Counted from the stretch's first letter, positions 19,581 through 29,549 are shown. The stretch is DNA of 64,000 nucleotides from Variovorax sp. OAS795 (GCF_040546685.1 NZ_JBEPOH010000001.1:3286001-3350000), one strand, 5' to 3'. Numbers and translations: made by a program. Notes: generated from the sequence alone by a model not told the origin.

Positions 19581-20717
19581 CTACATCGAGGCTTCGAGCA
19601 TCGCCTTGTAGTCGTCGCGCGAAGCCAGCCGCGGATTGGTCTTGTGGCAATGGTCGGCCATGGCACCGTCGATGATCTGCTCGAACATGCCGGGCGTCAC
19701 GCCCACTTCGGCCAGGCCCTTGGGCATGCCCAGGCGCGCATTCATGTCGCGGATGGCCTCGGCCAGATCGCCGGGCGAATCGAGGTGCATGGCCCGCGCC
19801 ATGCGCTGCAGCCGCTGCTCCTTCTGCACCGACTCGGCGCCCGCGTTGAAGCGGATCACCGCGGGCAGGAACAGGGCGTTCAGCGTGCCGTGATGCAGCC
19901 GCGGATCGACCCCGCCCAGGCTGTGGCTCAGCGAGTGCACGCAGCCCAGGCCCTTCTGGAAAGCCATTGCGCCCTGCATCGACGCGCTCATGAGGTTCAT
20001 CCGCGCTTCTCGGTCGCTGCCGTCGTGGGTGGCGCGTTCGATGTGCAGCCATGCGCGCTCGAGGCCGTCGAGCCCGATGCCGTCCGCCGGCGGGTTGAAG
20101 GCCGCCGACATGAAGGTTTCCATGCAGTGCGCGATCGCGTCCATGCCGGTGGCGGCGGTGAGCTTGGGCGGCAGTCCGAGCGTGAGCTCCGGGTCGCAGA
20201 TGGCTGCCTTCGGCATCAGGAACCAGCTGTGGAAACCGAGCTTGCGGTGATCGTCGACGATGACGATGGCGCCCCGCGCCACCTCGCTGCCGGTGCCGCT
20301 GGTGGTGGGCACCGCAATGAGCGGCACCACGCGGTCGGTGATCCTGGGCGAGCCGCCTTCGATGGTGGCGTAGGTCTTGAGCGGGCCTTCATGCGTGGCC
20401 GCTATCGCCACGCCCTTGGCGCAATCGATGGCGGAGCCGCCGCCCACGGCGATGAGCCCGTCGCAGCGCGCGCTGCGGTACAACTCGACGGCCGCACGCA
20501 CCGCGGCTTCGGTCGGGTTCGACGGGGTCTGGTCGAACACCGCAACCTCGAGATCGGCGATGGCGTCGAGCGCCTTTTGCAGCACTCCGGCAGCGCGCAC
20601 GCCCGCGTCGGTGACGATCAGCGGGCGGGTGATGCCGATGCGCGCGCACTCGCTGGACAGCAGCTTGATGGCGCCGAACTCGAACTGGATCTGCGTGAGG
20701 TATTGGATGAGTGCCAT
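19581..20717 (-). CDS. Iron-containing alcohol dehydrogenase (type III)
   Basis: 378 aa. NAD-binding GGGSAIDCAKGVA and substrate/metal segments: VPTTSGTGSEVARGAIV, MDAIAHCMETF, CVHSLSHSLGGVDPRLHHGTLNALFLP, with Asp and His residues for Fe2+. The family includes maleylacetate reductase, 1,3-propanediol and 4-hydroxybutyrate dehydrogenases. Which reaction applies here is not clear. It is divergent from the esterase gene across a 62-bp gap. Confidence 0.9.
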   Translation of the reverse strand: MALIQYLTQIQFEFGAIKLLSSECARIGITRPLIVTDAGVRAAGVLQKALDAIADLEVAVFDQTPSNPTEAAVRAAVELYRSARCDGLIAVGGGSAIDCAKGVAIAATHEGPLKTYATIEGGSPRITDRVVPLIAVPTTSGTGSEVARGAIVIVDDHRKLGFHSWFLMPKAAICDPELTLGLPPKLTAATGMDAIAHCMETFMSAAFNPPADGIGLDGLERAWLHIERATHDGSDREARMNLMSASMQGAMAFQKGLGCVHSLSHSLGGVDPRLHHGTLNALFLPAVIRFNAGAESVQKEQRLQRMARAMHLDSPGDLAEAIRDMNARLGMPKGLAEVGVTPGMFEQIIDGAMADHCHKTNPRLASRDDYKAMLEASM

Positions 20718-20779
20718 GGGGGTGGATGCGTGGGGCAGTACGATTGCCGATCATTCGAATCTATCAAGAGCAAACAGTC

Positions 20780-21760
20780 TTGCACACGAAAAAAACCCTT
20801 GCCGCTGTCGCGCCCGGCACATGGCAGCCACCGCTCACCGGCAAGATGGCCAGCGTGGTCGAACGCATGGCGCGCGCCGGCCACCCGAGCCTGGACCAGC
20901 TCACGCCCGAGGAGGCCAAGGCGTCGTACGAAAAAGGCGCCGGCGTGCTCGAGGTGCCCAAGCCCGAACTCGCGCGCATCGAAGACTTCGTCATTGCCGC
21001 GCGCGACGGCTTCGGGTTGCCGGCACGGCTCTATGCGCCGTCGTCTGCAAAGCTGCCGGTGCTGGTGTACTTTCATGGCGGCGGCTTCACGGTGGGCAAC
21101 ATCCGCACGCACGACACGCTGTGCCGCGTGCTGAGCCACAAGAGCGGCTGTGCGGTGGTCTCGGTCGATTACCGGCTGGCGCCCGCACACAAGTTTCCGA
21201 CCGCATCGGACGACGCATGGGATGCGTTTTCCTTCATTGCGAAGGAAGGCGCGCGCCTTGGACTGGACCCGGGCCGCCTTGCCGTGGGCGGCGACAGCGC
21301 CGGTGGCACGCTGGCCGCGGTATGCGCCATTCTTGCGCGCGATGCAGGCCTGCCGCTCGCGCTGCAGCTGCTGATCTACCCCGGCACCGCCGCGCACCAG
21401 GACACCGCCTCGCACCAACGCCATGCCGACGGTCCGCTGCTCACGAAGGCGATGATCGACTACTTCTTCGGCCAGTACGTGCGCACGCCGGCCGACCGGG
21501 ACGACTGGCGCTTCGCGCCGCTCCTGGCCGACGATGTCGACGGCGTGGCGCCGGCCTGGGTCGGCCTGGCCGAATGCGATGCGGTGGTGGACGAAGGCAT
21601 TGCCTACGCCGACAAGCTGCGCGCCGCCGGCGTTGCCGTCGATCTTGAAATCTATCGCGGCGTGATCCACGAGTTCCTGAAAATGGGCCGCGCCATTCCC
21701 GAGGCGCTGCAGGCGCAGGACGATGCGGCGCGAGCCATCAAGCAAGCACTGAAACCATGA
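20780..21760 (+). CDS. Alpha/beta hydrolase, hormone-sensitive-lipase family esterase
   Basis: 326 aa from TTG 20780 (M-HTKKTLAAV...). An upstream in-frame ATG at 20711 would overlap the divergent dehydrogenase and is unlikely. HSL motifs: YFHGGGFTVG (oxyanion), VGGDSAGGTLA (nucleophile Ser), ECDAVVDEG (Asp) and RGVIHEF (His). Carboxylesterase on short acyl esters. Its stop overlaps the next start (ATGA), coupling it to the thioesterase-GNAT fusion. Confidence 0.87.
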   Translation: MHTKKTLAAVAPGTWQPPLTGKMASVVERMARAGHPSLDQLTPEEAKASYEKGAGVLEVPKPELARIEDFVIAARDGFGLPARLYAPSSAKLPVLVYFHGGGFTVGNIRTHDTLCRVLSHKSGCAVVSVDYRLAPAHKFPTASDDAWDAFSFIAKEGARLGLDPGRLAVGGDSAGGTLAAVCAILARDAGLPLALQLLIYPGTAAHQDTASHQRHADGPLLTKAMIDYFFGQYVRTPADRDDWRFAPLLADDVDGVAPAWVGLAECDAVVDEGIAYADKLRAAGVAVDLEIYRGVIHEFLKMGRAIPEALQAQDDAARAIKQALKP

Positions 21761-22638
21761 CCGAAGAGACCATTCCCCGTAGAAAAGACTTCCGCTTCTT
21801 CCACCGCCTGCGCGTGCGCTGGGCCGAAGTCGACATGCAGAAGATCGTGTTCAACGCGCACTACCTGATGTACTTCGACACCGCGATTGCCGACTACTGG
21901 CGCGCGCTCGCGCTGCCTTATGAAGAGGCCATGCATGCGCTGGGCGGCGACCTGTACGTGCGCAAGGCAACCGTAGACTTTCGCGCTTCCGCGCGCATGG
22001 ACGACGTGATCGACGTGGCCATGAAGTGCGCGCGCATCGGCAACTCGTCGATGGTGTTCGAGGGCGCGCTGTTCCGGCAGGACCAGTACCTGGTGGGCTG
22101 CGAGCTCGTCTACGTTTTTGCCGACCCCGCCACGCAGACCTCGAAGCCGGTGCCGCCTTTGCTGCGCGAGATTCTCACCGGCTTCGAGGCCGGCGAGCCG
22201 ATGCGCACCGTGGAAACCGGCGACTGGAAAACCCTGGGCGAAGGTGCGAGCGCGCTGCGCCGCGCGGTCTTCATCGAGGAGCAGAACATTCCCAAGGAGC
22301 TGGAATGGGACGCGCACGATGAGGTGGTGCTGCATGCCGTCGCCTGCAACCGGCTCGGCCAGGCGATTGCGACCGGCCGGCTGCTGAACGCAGTGGACGG
22401 CACGGCCATGCTCGGCCGCATGGCCGTGCACCGGGCGCTGCGCAGCGGGGGGCACGGCGCCGCGATCATGCAGGCGCTCGAGGCCGCGGCCAAGGCGCGA
22501 GGCGACCGTGAGATCGGCCTGCATGCGCAGCGCAGCGCGGAGCGTTTCTATGCACGGCTCGGCTACAAGGTGCACGGCGAGCCTTTCGATGAGGCCGGCA
22601 TCCCGCACATCGAGATGCGCCGCGCGCTGGATCAGTAG
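21757..22638 (+). CDS. Fusion of an acyl-CoA thioesterase (YbgC/FadM type) and a GNAT acetyltransferase
   Basis: 293 aa. Residues 12-145 are a hotdog domain (HRLRVRWAEVDMQKIVFNAHYLMYFDTAIADYWR) of the 4-hydroxybenzoyl-CoA thioesterase class. Residues 150-293 are an ElaA-like GNAT domain (LRRAVFIEEQNIPKELEWDAHDE, AIATGRLLN, GRMAVHRALRSGGHGAAIMQALE, ERFYARLGYKVHGEPFDEAGIPHIEM). The two domains could work on the same acyl or acetyl-CoA metabolite. The 3' end overlaps the convergent lipoprotein gene by 7 nt. Confidence 0.88.
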   Translation: MTEETIPRRKDFRFFHRLRVRWAEVDMQKIVFNAHYLMYFDTAIADYWRALALPYEEAMHALGGDLYVRKATVDFRASARMDDVIDVAMKCARIGNSSMVFEGALFRQDQYLVGCELVYVFADPATQTSKPVPPLLREILTGFEAGEPMRTVETGDWKTLGEGASALRRAVFIEEQNIPKELEWDAHDEVVLHAVACNRLGQAIATGRLLNAVDGTAMLGRMAVHRALRSGGHGAAIMQALEAAAKARGDREIGLHAQRSAERFYARLGYKVHGEPFDEAGIPHIEMRRALDQ

Positions 22639-23582
22639 CGCGCCGGCGGGTCGGGCACGTAGCCCATTTCGGAACCCGGAAAAGCCGACGGGCCTTCGGG
22701 GCGCGGCCAGCGCGCCGGAGGCGGCGGCACGGGGATCACGCCCGCGGCAACCAGGTTCTCGCGGCTGTCGTAGCGGATGCGAACCACCTCGTCGGGTGTG
22801 GACTGCGCGCGCTCGAAGGTGGTGTGGCCCACATGCGAGGTCTCGCGGCGCCCATGGGCAGTGCCCAGGCTCGGCGCAGGTGGCGATGGCCGGGCCAGGC
22901 TTCCCGACAGCGATGGGGCGGCTTTCGCGCCCGAGGCGCTATCGGCCGAGCGGGCCTGTGCCGCGGGTCCGGCCGGTGCCGCCTCCGCGACGGACGAAGA
23001 TGCTTCCTTGCGGCGCTCCATTTCGCGGCTGGAACTGGCGTTGCCGTCCCGCTGCGGCAACACGACGGGCGGCGGAGGCGGCACTGCTGCACGCTCGCGG
23101 AACATGGCGACGCCGATCACGCCCACGTCGTCGGGCCGGCCGGTGCGGCTCGCGTACGAATTGGCGATCGACGTGAACTCGAACGCTGCGATCTGCGAGT
23201 CGCTCTTGCGCCAACCCGTGATGTCGCTGCGCTCGCCGCCCGAAAACACATAGCCGTTCTGCAGCACGCCCGCGGTTTCGCCGGTGACGATGTTGACCCC
23301 GTCCACCGACATCACGGCCATGACGCGTTCGCCGGCCGCATTGCGCGCGCGGATGGCATAGCGCGAGCCGGGCCGGCCCGCGACCCAATATTCGCCGCGG
23401 TGGCGATAGATCGGCAGTTCGCGGCCGGTGCTGCGGTCGACCACGCTGACCTGCATCAGCGAGCCGATGCGCTCGTAGCCCGAAGCGGGCGAGGGCGGAA
23501 ACTGCGGCCGCGCCGGGCTTTCGGCGCATGCGGAGAGGGCGGCCCAGGCGAGGGCGGTCGAGAGGAGGAGTCTGCGCTTCAT
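22632..23582 (-). CDS. Hypothetical secreted or lipoprotein with Pro/Ala-rich C-terminus
   Basis: 316 aa. The signal peptide MKRRLLLSTALAWAALSAC ends in a lipobox-like LSAC. Residues 45-170 look folded (LMQVSVVDRSTGRELPIYRHRGEYWVAGRPG, VDGVNIVTGETAGVLQNGYVFSGGERSDITGWRKS). The rest is Pro/Ser/Ala-rich and probably unstructured. I do not recognise a family with certainty; it resembles conserved Comamonadaceae envelope proteins. Confidence 0.7.
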   Translation of the reverse strand: MKRRLLLSTALAWAALSACAESPARPQFPPSPASGYERIGSLMQVSVVDRSTGRELPIYRHRGEYWVAGRPGSRYAIRARNAAGERVMAVMSVDGVNIVTGETAGVLQNGYVFSGGERSDITGWRKSDSQIAAFEFTSIANSYASRTGRPDDVGVIGVAMFRERAAVPPPPPVVLPQRDGNASSSREMERRKEASSSVAEAAPAGPAAQARSADSASGAKAAPSLSGSLARPSPPAPSLGTAHGRRETSHVGHTTFERAQSTPDEVVRIRYDSRENLVAAGVIPVPPPPARWPRPEGPSAFPGSEMGYVPDPPARY

Positions 23583-23657
23583 GGTGGTTCTTCCTTGCCA
23601 GGAGTGGATCGGTACGGCTTCTACGGCGCAGCACTGGCGGCAGGGTTAAACGCGCGC

Positions 23658-23690
23658 AAAAAAATGACGCTGCCTCTTTCGGGGCAGCGC
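23658..23690 (-). terminator. Rho-independent terminator of ygfZ
   Basis: Stem CGCTGCC (23668-23674) with GGCAGCG (23683-23689) and a short pyrimidine/purine loop. An A-run on its left (23658-23664) reads as a U-run in the minus direction. It lies 40 nt past the ygfZ stop. Confidence 0.82.
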
Positions 23691-23730
23691 CATGCGTTCG
23701 GGCGTCGCGGGACGCAGGGATAAAAACAGG

Positions 23731-24657
23731 CTAGATGTCTTCGAGCAGCGGGTACGGCAACGGCTCCACCGTGAGTGTGGCACCGTCGGCGCTGCCGGCA
23801 TGCAGCCCCCCGGATTCAAGCGCCGAGATCTGGATCGAGATCAGCGCGGCCCAGCCGCCGTCCGGCGCCGGCGCCGCCTGCGCCACCGTGCCCACGGGTT
23901 GCCCGGCGTCGGCGGCGGCAAAGACCTCCTGGCCCGCGCTCACGGGCGCGTCGGCCTGCACAAGATAGGTGCGGCGCTTCAGCGTGCCGCGAAACTGGCT
24001 GCGCGCGACGATCTCCTGGCCCGGGTAGCAGCCCTTCTTGAAGTTCACGCCGCCGACCGACTCGTAGTTGATCATCTGCGGCACGAAGGCCTCGATCACC
24101 GGCGTGGTCACGGTCACGATGCCGCTGCGCACCTCGCTCCACTGCCACAGCTGCGCATCGAGCGACGGACCTGCGGGCACCGGGCTGCCGGCGGGCGCAA
24201 TCCACATGGCGCGTGGCACGCCGTCCGCCGGGTAGAGCGAGACCGCGCTGATGTCGTTGCCGATGGCGGTGCGCTGCCCCGGCAAAGCCGCGGCATCGAG
24301 GCCGTTGGCGGCCAGTGCGGTGCCGGCCAGCCCGTACAGCGCGAACTGCTCGGTGGCGTCCGAGAGCTTGGCCTTGGCACGCAGCACGTACATCGACAGC
24401 CTCTTGAGCGTGGCGGCCAGGATGTCTCGGCTGCAGACGAGAAGGATCGTTTCGGGCTGCGGCCTGATGCCGACGAAGCTCGCGATGACCCGGCCCTTGG
24501 CCGTGCAAAGCGCCGCCAGGCGGGCCTCCGTGGCGCCGAGCAGCGCGAAATCCTGGGTGAGCTGCCCGTGCAGGAAGCTCGCGGCATCCGGTCCGTCGGC
24601 GCGGATCACGCCAAGGTGGGAAAGAGCGGTAACACCATTGAGAACGACAGTAGTCAT
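23731..24657 (-). CDS. ygfZ: Folate-binding protein YgfZ / IbaG-type Fe-S maintenance factor
   Basis: 308 aa. The signature KGCYPGQEIVAR (K208-G209-C210) with its conserved cysteine is present, as are GVIRADGPDAASFLHGQLTQD at the N-terminus and a GcvT-like fold. YgfZ uses tetrahydrofolate to keep certain Fe-S enzymes, including MiaB, active. It diverges from mltG; the ygfZ/mltG-tmk-holB arrangement is common in this order. Confidence 0.93.
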   Translation of the reverse strand: MTTVVLNGVTALSHLGVIRADGPDAASFLHGQLTQDFALLGATEARLAALCTAKGRVIASFVGIRPQPETILLVCSRDILAATLKRLSMYVLRAKAKLSDATEQFALYGLAGTALAANGLDAAALPGQRTAIGNDISAVSLYPADGVPRAMWIAPAGSPVPAGPSLDAQLWQWSEVRSGIVTVTTPVIEAFVPQMINYESVGGVNFKKGCYPGQEIVARSQFRGTLKRRTYLVQADAPVSAGQEVFAAADAGQPVGTVAQAAPAPDGGWAALISIQISALESGGLHAGSADGATLTVEPLPYPLLEDI

Positions 24658-24779
24658 CGCTGAATTATCATGGTCGCAGCCGTTCCGGCCGGTCTGCAGG
24701 GAATCCCGCCCCGGTTCCCGCAGGGCCTCCGACTTTCAGCCCTCGGTTCGTTTTCTTTTTTCCCTCATTCTTCGGATCC

Positions 24780-25817
24780 GTGCGCCGCTTCTTCCTCACG
24801 CTTTTCCTGCTGGCCGCCCTGGGCGCGCTCGGCCTCGGTGCCGCCGGACTCTGGTGGGTGCACCAGCCGCTCAAGCTGCCCGCGCCCAGCCTCGATCTTT
24901 CCGTCGAGCCCGGCACCACGCCGCGCGGCATTGCGCAGGCCGTGGCCGACGCCGGCGCCGACGTGCAGCCGCAGCTGCTGTATCTATGGTTCCGCATTTC
25001 GGGCCAGGACCGGCAGATTCGCGCCGGCAGCTACGAGCTGGAGCGTGGCATCACGCCCAAGACGCTGCTCAACGTGCTGGTGCGGGGCGAGGAAGCCACG
25101 CGCAGCCTGGTGCTGGTCGAGGGCTGGAACTTCCGTCAGGTGCGTGCCGCGCTCGCCAAGGCCGAGCAGCTCAAGCCCGAGACCGTCGGCATGCCCGACG
25201 ACGCCCTGATGGCCAAGCTGGGCCGGCCCGGCGTTCACCCGGAAGGCCGCTTCTTCCCGGACACCTACACCTATTCGAAGGGCTCCACCGACATCGCGCT
25301 GCTGCAGCGCGCCATGCGGGCCATGGACAAGAAGCTGGAGGCCGCATGGGCGGCCCGGGCGGCCGACCTGCCGATCAAATCGGCCGATGAGGCGCTTGTC
25401 CTGGCCAGCATTGTCGAAAAGGAGACAGGCAAGGCCAAGGACCGCGCCGAGATTGCCGCCGTCTTCGTCAACAGGCTGCGCACCGGCATGCCGCTGCAGA
25501 CCGACCCGACCGTGATCTACGGACTGGGCACCGCCTTCGACGGCAACCTGCGCAAGAAAGACCTGCAGACCGACACGCCCTGGAACACCTACACCCGCGG
25601 CGGCCTGCCGCCCACGCCCATCGCCATGCCGGGCAAGGCGGCATTGCTGGCGGCGGTGCAGCCGGCGCAAAGCAAGTCGCTGTACTTCGTCTCGCGCGGC
25701 GACGGCACGAGCCAGTTCAGCAGTTCGCTCGACGAGCACAACCGCGCGGTCAACCGCTACCAGCGCGGCGGCGGAAGCGCCAACAGCGGCGATCCCAAAC
25801 CCAAGGTTGCGCAATGA
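24780..25817 (+). CDS. mltG: Endolytic murein transglycosylase MltG
   Basis: 345 aa from GTG 24780. One N-terminal membrane helix ([24 protein letters not shown]), then a LysM-like part and the YceG catalytic domain. The active-site motif ASIVEKETG (Glu213) is intact, with [10 protein letters not shown] and [23 protein letters not shown]. It terminates nascent glycan strands in the periplasm. First gene of the tightly overlapped operon mltG-tmk-holB-pilZ. Confidence 0.95.
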   Translation: MRRFFLTLFLLAALGALGLGAAGLWWVHQPLKLPAPSLDLSVEPGTTPRGIAQAVADAGADVQPQLLYLWFRISGQDRQIRAGSYELERGITPKTLLNVLVRGEEATRSLVLVEGWNFRQVRAALAKAEQLKPETVGMPDDALMAKLGRPGVHPEGRFFPDTYTYSKGSTDIALLQRAMRAMDKKLEAAWAARAADLPIKSADEALVLASIVEKETGKAKDRAEIAAVFVNRLRTGMPLQTDPTVIYGLGTAFDGNLRKKDLQTDTPWNTYTRGGLPPTPIAMPGKAALLAAVQPAQSKSLYFVSRGDGTSQFSSSLDEHNRAVNRYQRGGGSANSGDPKPKVAQ

Positions 25818-26488
25818 GCGAAGGCCTGTTTCTCACGCTCGAAGGCATCGACGGGGCGGGCAAGTCCAGCCATCTCGATGCAATGGAAGCGCTTTTCAGG
25901 GCGCAGGGCCGCACGGTGGTGCGCACGCGCGAGCCCGGCGGCACGCCGCTCGCCGAGACGCTGCGCGGCCTCATTCTTGAGCAGCCGATGGACCCGCTGA
26001 CCGAATCGCTGCTGGTGTTCGCGGCGCGCCGCGACCACGTCGCGCAGGTGATCGAGCCGGCGTTGGCGCGCGGCGACGTGGTGCTGTCCGACCGATTCAC
26101 CGATGCCACCTTTGCCTACCAGGGCGCGGGCCGCGGCTTCGATGCCGAGGTGCTGTCGACGCTGGAACGCTGGGTGCAGGGCAGGGCGGGCCCATCCGGC
26201 GCGGCGCGACAGCAGATGCTCCAGCCTCACATCACCTTGTGGTTCGACCTCGCACCCGAGATTGCGGCCCAGCGGCTGGCCGGCGCCCGCCTGCCCGACA
26301 AGTTCGAGTCGCAGCCCGTCGAATTCTTCCGGCGTGTCGCGGCGGGCTACGCGGCCCGCGCGGCGGCCGATGCGCAGCGCTTCGTGCGCATCGATGCCAG
26401 CCAGGCGCGCGACCAGGTCTGGCAGCAGGTCGAGACCGCGCTGGTTGCGCGCGGTGCCTTCGCACCCGTGAGCGGAGCAGCCCGGTGA
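25814..26488 (+). CDS. tmk: Thymidylate kinase
   Basis: 224 aa. P-loop [13 protein letters not shown]-motif [18 protein letters not shown], and [13 protein letters not shown]. It phosphorylates dTMP to dTDP. The ATG overlaps the mltG stop and its own TGA overlaps the holB GTG. The lid region between about 145 and 165 has Lys/Arg positions typical of bacterial Tmk. Confidence 0.96.
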   Translation: MSEGLFLTLEGIDGAGKSSHLDAMEALFRAQGRTVVRTREPGGTPLAETLRGLILEQPMDPLTESLLVFAARRDHVAQVIEPALARGDVVLSDRFTDATFAYQGAGRGFDAEVLSTLERWVQGRAGPSGAARQQMLQPHITLWFDLAPEIAAQRLAGARLPDKFESQPVEFFRRVAAGYAARAAADAQRFVRIDASQARDQVWQQVETALVARGAFAPVSGAAR

Positions 26489-27507
26489 GCATGCCCGCGC
26501 TGTCGCCCTGGCTGGCGAGTCCGCTGGCGGAACTGCTGCGCCAGCGCGGCCACGCGTGGCTTCTGCAGGGCCCTTCGGGACTGGGCCAATACGAACTCGC
26601 GCTGGCGCTGGCCGCCGCCTGGCTGTGCGAACAGCCGAAGGCAGAAGAGGGCGGCACCGCGTGCGGCCAGTGCCCGAGCTGCCATGCCATCGAGGTCCGC
26701 ACCCATGCCGATCTCTGCGTGCTGATGCCCGAGGTGGCCATGCAGGAACTCGGCTGGCCGCTGGACGAAAAGGCGCAGTCCGACATCGATGACAAGAAGC
26801 GCAAGGCCAGCCGCGAGATCCGCGTCGAGGCCATGCGCGATGCCGTCGGCTTTGCCCAGCGCACCAGCGCGCGCGGCCGCGGCAAGGTGGTGCTGGTGTA
26901 TCCGGCCGAGCGCATGAACACCATCACCGCCAATGCGCTGCTCAAGACACTGGAGGAGCCGGTCGGCGACGTGCGCTTCGTGCTGGCCAGCGAAGCCGCG
27001 TGGCAGCTGCTGCCGACCATTCGCAGCCGCTGCCTGGGGTTCACGCTGCCGTGGCCGGCCACGGCCCAGGCCGAAGCCTGGCTGGTGGCGCACGACGTAC
27101 CGGCTGCCGATGCGCCGGCCCTGCTGCGTGCCGCCGGAGGGCGGCCCAGCGATGCGCTGCGGCAGGCACGCTCGGGCCAGTCGCCCAAGGCCTGGTCGCT
27201 GCTGCCCAAGGCCATTTCGCGCGGCGACGTCGCGGCGCTGGCGGACCAGGCGCCCTCGCAGGCCATTGGGGCGCTGCAGAAGCTGTGCCACGACCTGATG
27301 GCGGTTGGCAGCGGCGCCGAGCCGCGCTTTTTTGCGCCGGCCGACCTGCCGGCCGCCGTGCCTTCGCACCTCGCGCTGGCGCGCTGGTCGAAGTCGCTTG
27401 CCAACGCGGCCCGCACGGCCGAACACCCCTTCAATGCGGGCCTGATGCTGGAAGCGCTTGTGAGCGAGGCGCGAACCACCCTAAACTCTGCTCCTCGCCG
27501 ACCATGA
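26485..27507 (+). CDS. holB: DNA polymerase III subunit delta'
   Basis: 340 aa from GTG 26485 (GTGA overlap); ATG 26491 is two codons later. Clamp-loader subunit with a degenerate nucleotide site ([15 protein letters not shown], no Walker A Lys-Ser/Thr), a zinc module (C...CGQCPSC) and [35 protein letters not shown]. It works in the cytoplasmic replisome. Coupled to tmk and pilZ. Confidence 0.95.
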   Translation: MSMPALSPWLASPLAELLRQRGHAWLLQGPSGLGQYELALALAAAWLCEQPKAEEGGTACGQCPSCHAIEVRTHADLCVLMPEVAMQELGWPLDEKAQSDIDDKKRKASREIRVEAMRDAVGFAQRTSARGRGKVVLVYPAERMNTITANALLKTLEEPVGDVRFVLASEAAWQLLPTIRSRCLGFTLPWPATAQAEAWLVAHDVPAADAPALLRAAGGRPSDALRQARSGQSPKAWSLLPKAISRGDVAALADQAPSQAIGALQKLCHDLMAVGSGAEPRFFAPADLPAAVPSHLALARWSKSLANAARTAEHPFNAGLMLEALVSEARTTLNSAPRRP

Positions 27508-27881
27508 ACCAACCCGCCGCCCCTGCCGCCGCCGCCGCGCCTCAAAGGCCGAGCGTGATCCAGCTTGCCATCAAGGAAAAGGGCGCGCTCTATGCCGCCT
27601 ACATTCCGCTTTTTGCGGAGGGCGGCATCTTCATTCCGACCTCGCGCGAATACCGGCTTGGCGATGACGTCTATGTGCTGCTCACGCTGCCCGAAGACCC
27701 GCAACGCTATCCGGTGGCCGGCAAGGTGGCCTGGATCACGCCGCAGCGCGCTGCCGGCAACAGGGCACCGGGCGTGGGCATCCGGTTCCCGTCGGACGAA
27801 AAATCGCGCCAGCTCAAGGCCCGCATCGAGGCGGCGCTCGGCGGCTCCATGGCGTCCGACCGGCCGACGCAGACGATCTAG
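27504..27881 (+). CDS. pilZ: PilZ-domain protein
   Basis: 125 aa. Segments VIQLAIKEKGALYAAYIPLFAEGGIFIPTSREYRLGDDVYVLLTLPED and VAGKVAWITPQRAAGNRAPGVGIRF define the PilZ fold of the type IV pilus PilZ. The RxxxR c-di-GMP motif at the N-terminus is not evident, as in canonical PilZ itself. ATGA overlap with holB; the holB-pilZ pairing is conserved. It is needed for type IV pilus assembly, which fits the minor pilins at 48 kb. Confidence 0.9.
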   Translation: MNQPAAPAAAAAPQRPSVIQLAIKEKGALYAAYIPLFAEGGIFIPTSREYRLGDDVYVLLTLPEDPQRYPVAGKVAWITPQRAAGNRAPGVGIRFPSDEKSRQLKARIEAALGGSMASDRPTQTI

Positions 27882-27999
27882 CCAAAGCCGCGCCCGCGGC
27901 TTCGTGCCGACGCGCCAACACCTCCGACCGGAGGCGACACCCGGACCTGCAAGCTGCGTCTTCGGTGTCCCTGGCAGAACAAGCCGGACAATCAGCGCC

Positions 28000-28809
28000 A
28001 TGTTCACCGATTCCCACTGCCATCTCACTTTTCCCGAATTCGCGGACCAGATGCCGCAAATCCGCGCCGCCATGGCCGAAGCGCAGGTCGACCGGGCGCT
28101 GTGCATCTGCACCAAGCTCGAGGAGTTCGACGACGTTCAGGCGCTGGCCGCCCGCTACGACAACTTCTGGGCCAGCGTGGGCGTGCATCCCGACAACGAG
28201 GACATCGCCGAGCCCACGCTGGACGATCTGGTTCGCCGCGCCGCCTTGCCCCGGGTGGTGGCCATCGGCGAAACGGGCCTCGACTACTACCAGATGGAAG
28301 AGCGCAAGGGCGGCCGCAGCATTGCCGACATGGAATGGCAGCGCGACCGCTTCCGCGTGCACATCCGCGCGGCGCAGCAGACCCGCCTGCCGCTCATCAT
28401 CCACACGCGCGAAGCCTCGGCCGACACGCTGGCCATCCTCAGGGAGGAGGGCGAAGACGGCACCGGCCGAGCCGCGGGCGGCGTGTTCCATTGCTTCACC
28501 GAAACCGCCGAGGTTGCGCGCGCGGCACTCGACCTGGGCTTCTACATCTCGTTCTCGGGCATCCTGACCTTCAAGAAAGCGCAAGACCTGCGCGACGTGG
28601 CGGCCTTCGTGCCGCTCGACCGGATGCTCATCGAAACCGACAGCCCGTATCTCGCGCCGGTGCCGTACCGCGGCAAGACCAACAACCCGTCCTACGTGCC
28701 CTTCGTGGCGAAGCAGATCGCCGAACTGCGCAAGCTGCCGCTCGAAACCATCGCCAAGGCCACGAGCGACAATTTCGAAACCCTGTTCAAGGGCGTCAAG
28801 ACAACATGA
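28000..28809 (+). CDS. tatD: TatD-family metal-dependent hydrolase
   Basis: 269 aa from ATG 28000. Metal ligands: MFTDSHCHLTF (HxH), GETGLDYYQ (Glu), PLIIHTREA (His), VFHCFTE (His) and IETDSPYLAP (Asp). TatD enzymes are 3'-5' DNA/RNA exonucleases or deoxyribonucleases. It follows pilZ after 118 bp, in which I see no clear element, and is coupled to the ankyrin gene by ATGA. Confidence 0.93.
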   Translation: MFTDSHCHLTFPEFADQMPQIRAAMAEAQVDRALCICTKLEEFDDVQALAARYDNFWASVGVHPDNEDIAEPTLDDLVRRAALPRVVAIGETGLDYYQMEERKGGRSIADMEWQRDRFRVHIRAAQQTRLPLIIHTREASADTLAILREEGEDGTGRAAGGVFHCFTETAEVARAALDLGFYISFSGILTFKKAQDLRDVAAFVPLDRMLIETDSPYLAPVPYRGKTNNPSYVPFVAKQIAELRKLPLETIAKATSDNFETLFKGVKTT

Positions 28810-29483
28810 ACAATTACATGAAGAAGTTCTTATATCTCATTGCCGCAGCAGCGACTTTTTCCGCGCACGCAGGCTCGTTCGAAGACTTTTTCAGGGCTGT
28901 GCGCGCCGACAACGCCAGCGGCGTACGCACGCTGCTGAATCGTGGCTTCGACCCCAACACGCGCGACGAGCACGGCCAGACCGGCCTGATCATCGCCTTG
29001 CGCGAACCGTCGCCCAAGGTGGCCCAGGTACTGATCGAATCGCCGCAGACCGACGTCGACATCGCCAACGCGAAGGACGAAACGCCACTGATGCTGGCGG
29101 CCATCAAGGGCCAGCAGGACGTGGTCACGCAGTTGCTCAAGCGCGACGCGGCGGTGAACAAGACCGGCTGGACGCCGCTGCATTACGCCGCCAGCAGCGG
29201 CCAATTGAGCATCATGAAAGTGCTGCTCGACAAGTTTGCGTTCATCGACGCCCAATCGCCCAACGGCACCACGCCGCTCATGATGGCAGCCATGTACGGC
29301 TCGACCGAGGCCGTGAAGCTGCTGCTGGCCGAGGGCGCCGACACCGCCATGAAGAACCAGCTCGGCATGACGGCGGTGGACTTTGCCACCAAGGCAAACC
29401 GGCCCGAGGCTGCGCAGCTGATTGCCGCCTCGACCGACGCAAAGGCGGGTCCGAAGCCGGTGCCCAAGGACGGCAAGTGGTGA
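28806..29483 (+). CDS. Secreted ankyrin-repeat protein
   Basis: 225 aa. The signal peptide MKKFLYLIAAAATFSAHA precedes four to five ankyrin repeats (NTRDEHGQTGLIIALRE, NAKDETPLMLAAIKGQQDVVTQLLKRDAAVNKTGWTPLHYAASSG, SPNGTTPLMMAAMYGSTEAVKLLLAEGADTAMKNQ). Probably a periplasmic protein-binding scaffold; the partner is unknown. Last gene of the mltG-tmk-holB-pilZ-tatD run. Confidence 0.88.
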   Translation: MNNYMKKFLYLIAAAATFSAHAGSFEDFFRAVRADNASGVRTLLNRGFDPNTRDEHGQTGLIIALREPSPKVAQVLIESPQTDVDIANAKDETPLMLAAIKGQQDVVTQLLKRDAAVNKTGWTPLHYAASSGQLSIMKVLLDKFAFIDAQSPNGTTPLMMAAMYGSTEAVKLLLAEGADTAMKNQLGMTAVDFATKANRPEAAQLIAASTDAKAGPKPVPKDGKW

Positions 29484-29543
29484 AACCCGAGGCACCACGC
29501 CAAGTCGAACCGCGAAGCGGGTGTCGCTGAACTCCTGCACACC

Positions 29544-29549
29544 CTCGAT
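29544..29549. repeat. Left target-site duplication of the insertion sequence (CTCGAT)
   Basis: CTCGAT occurs directly left of the element (29544-29549) and again directly right of it (31165-31170). At these boundaries both element ends begin TGT, at equal distance (18 nt) from the first ATGTCGCA motif. Confidence 0.75.
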
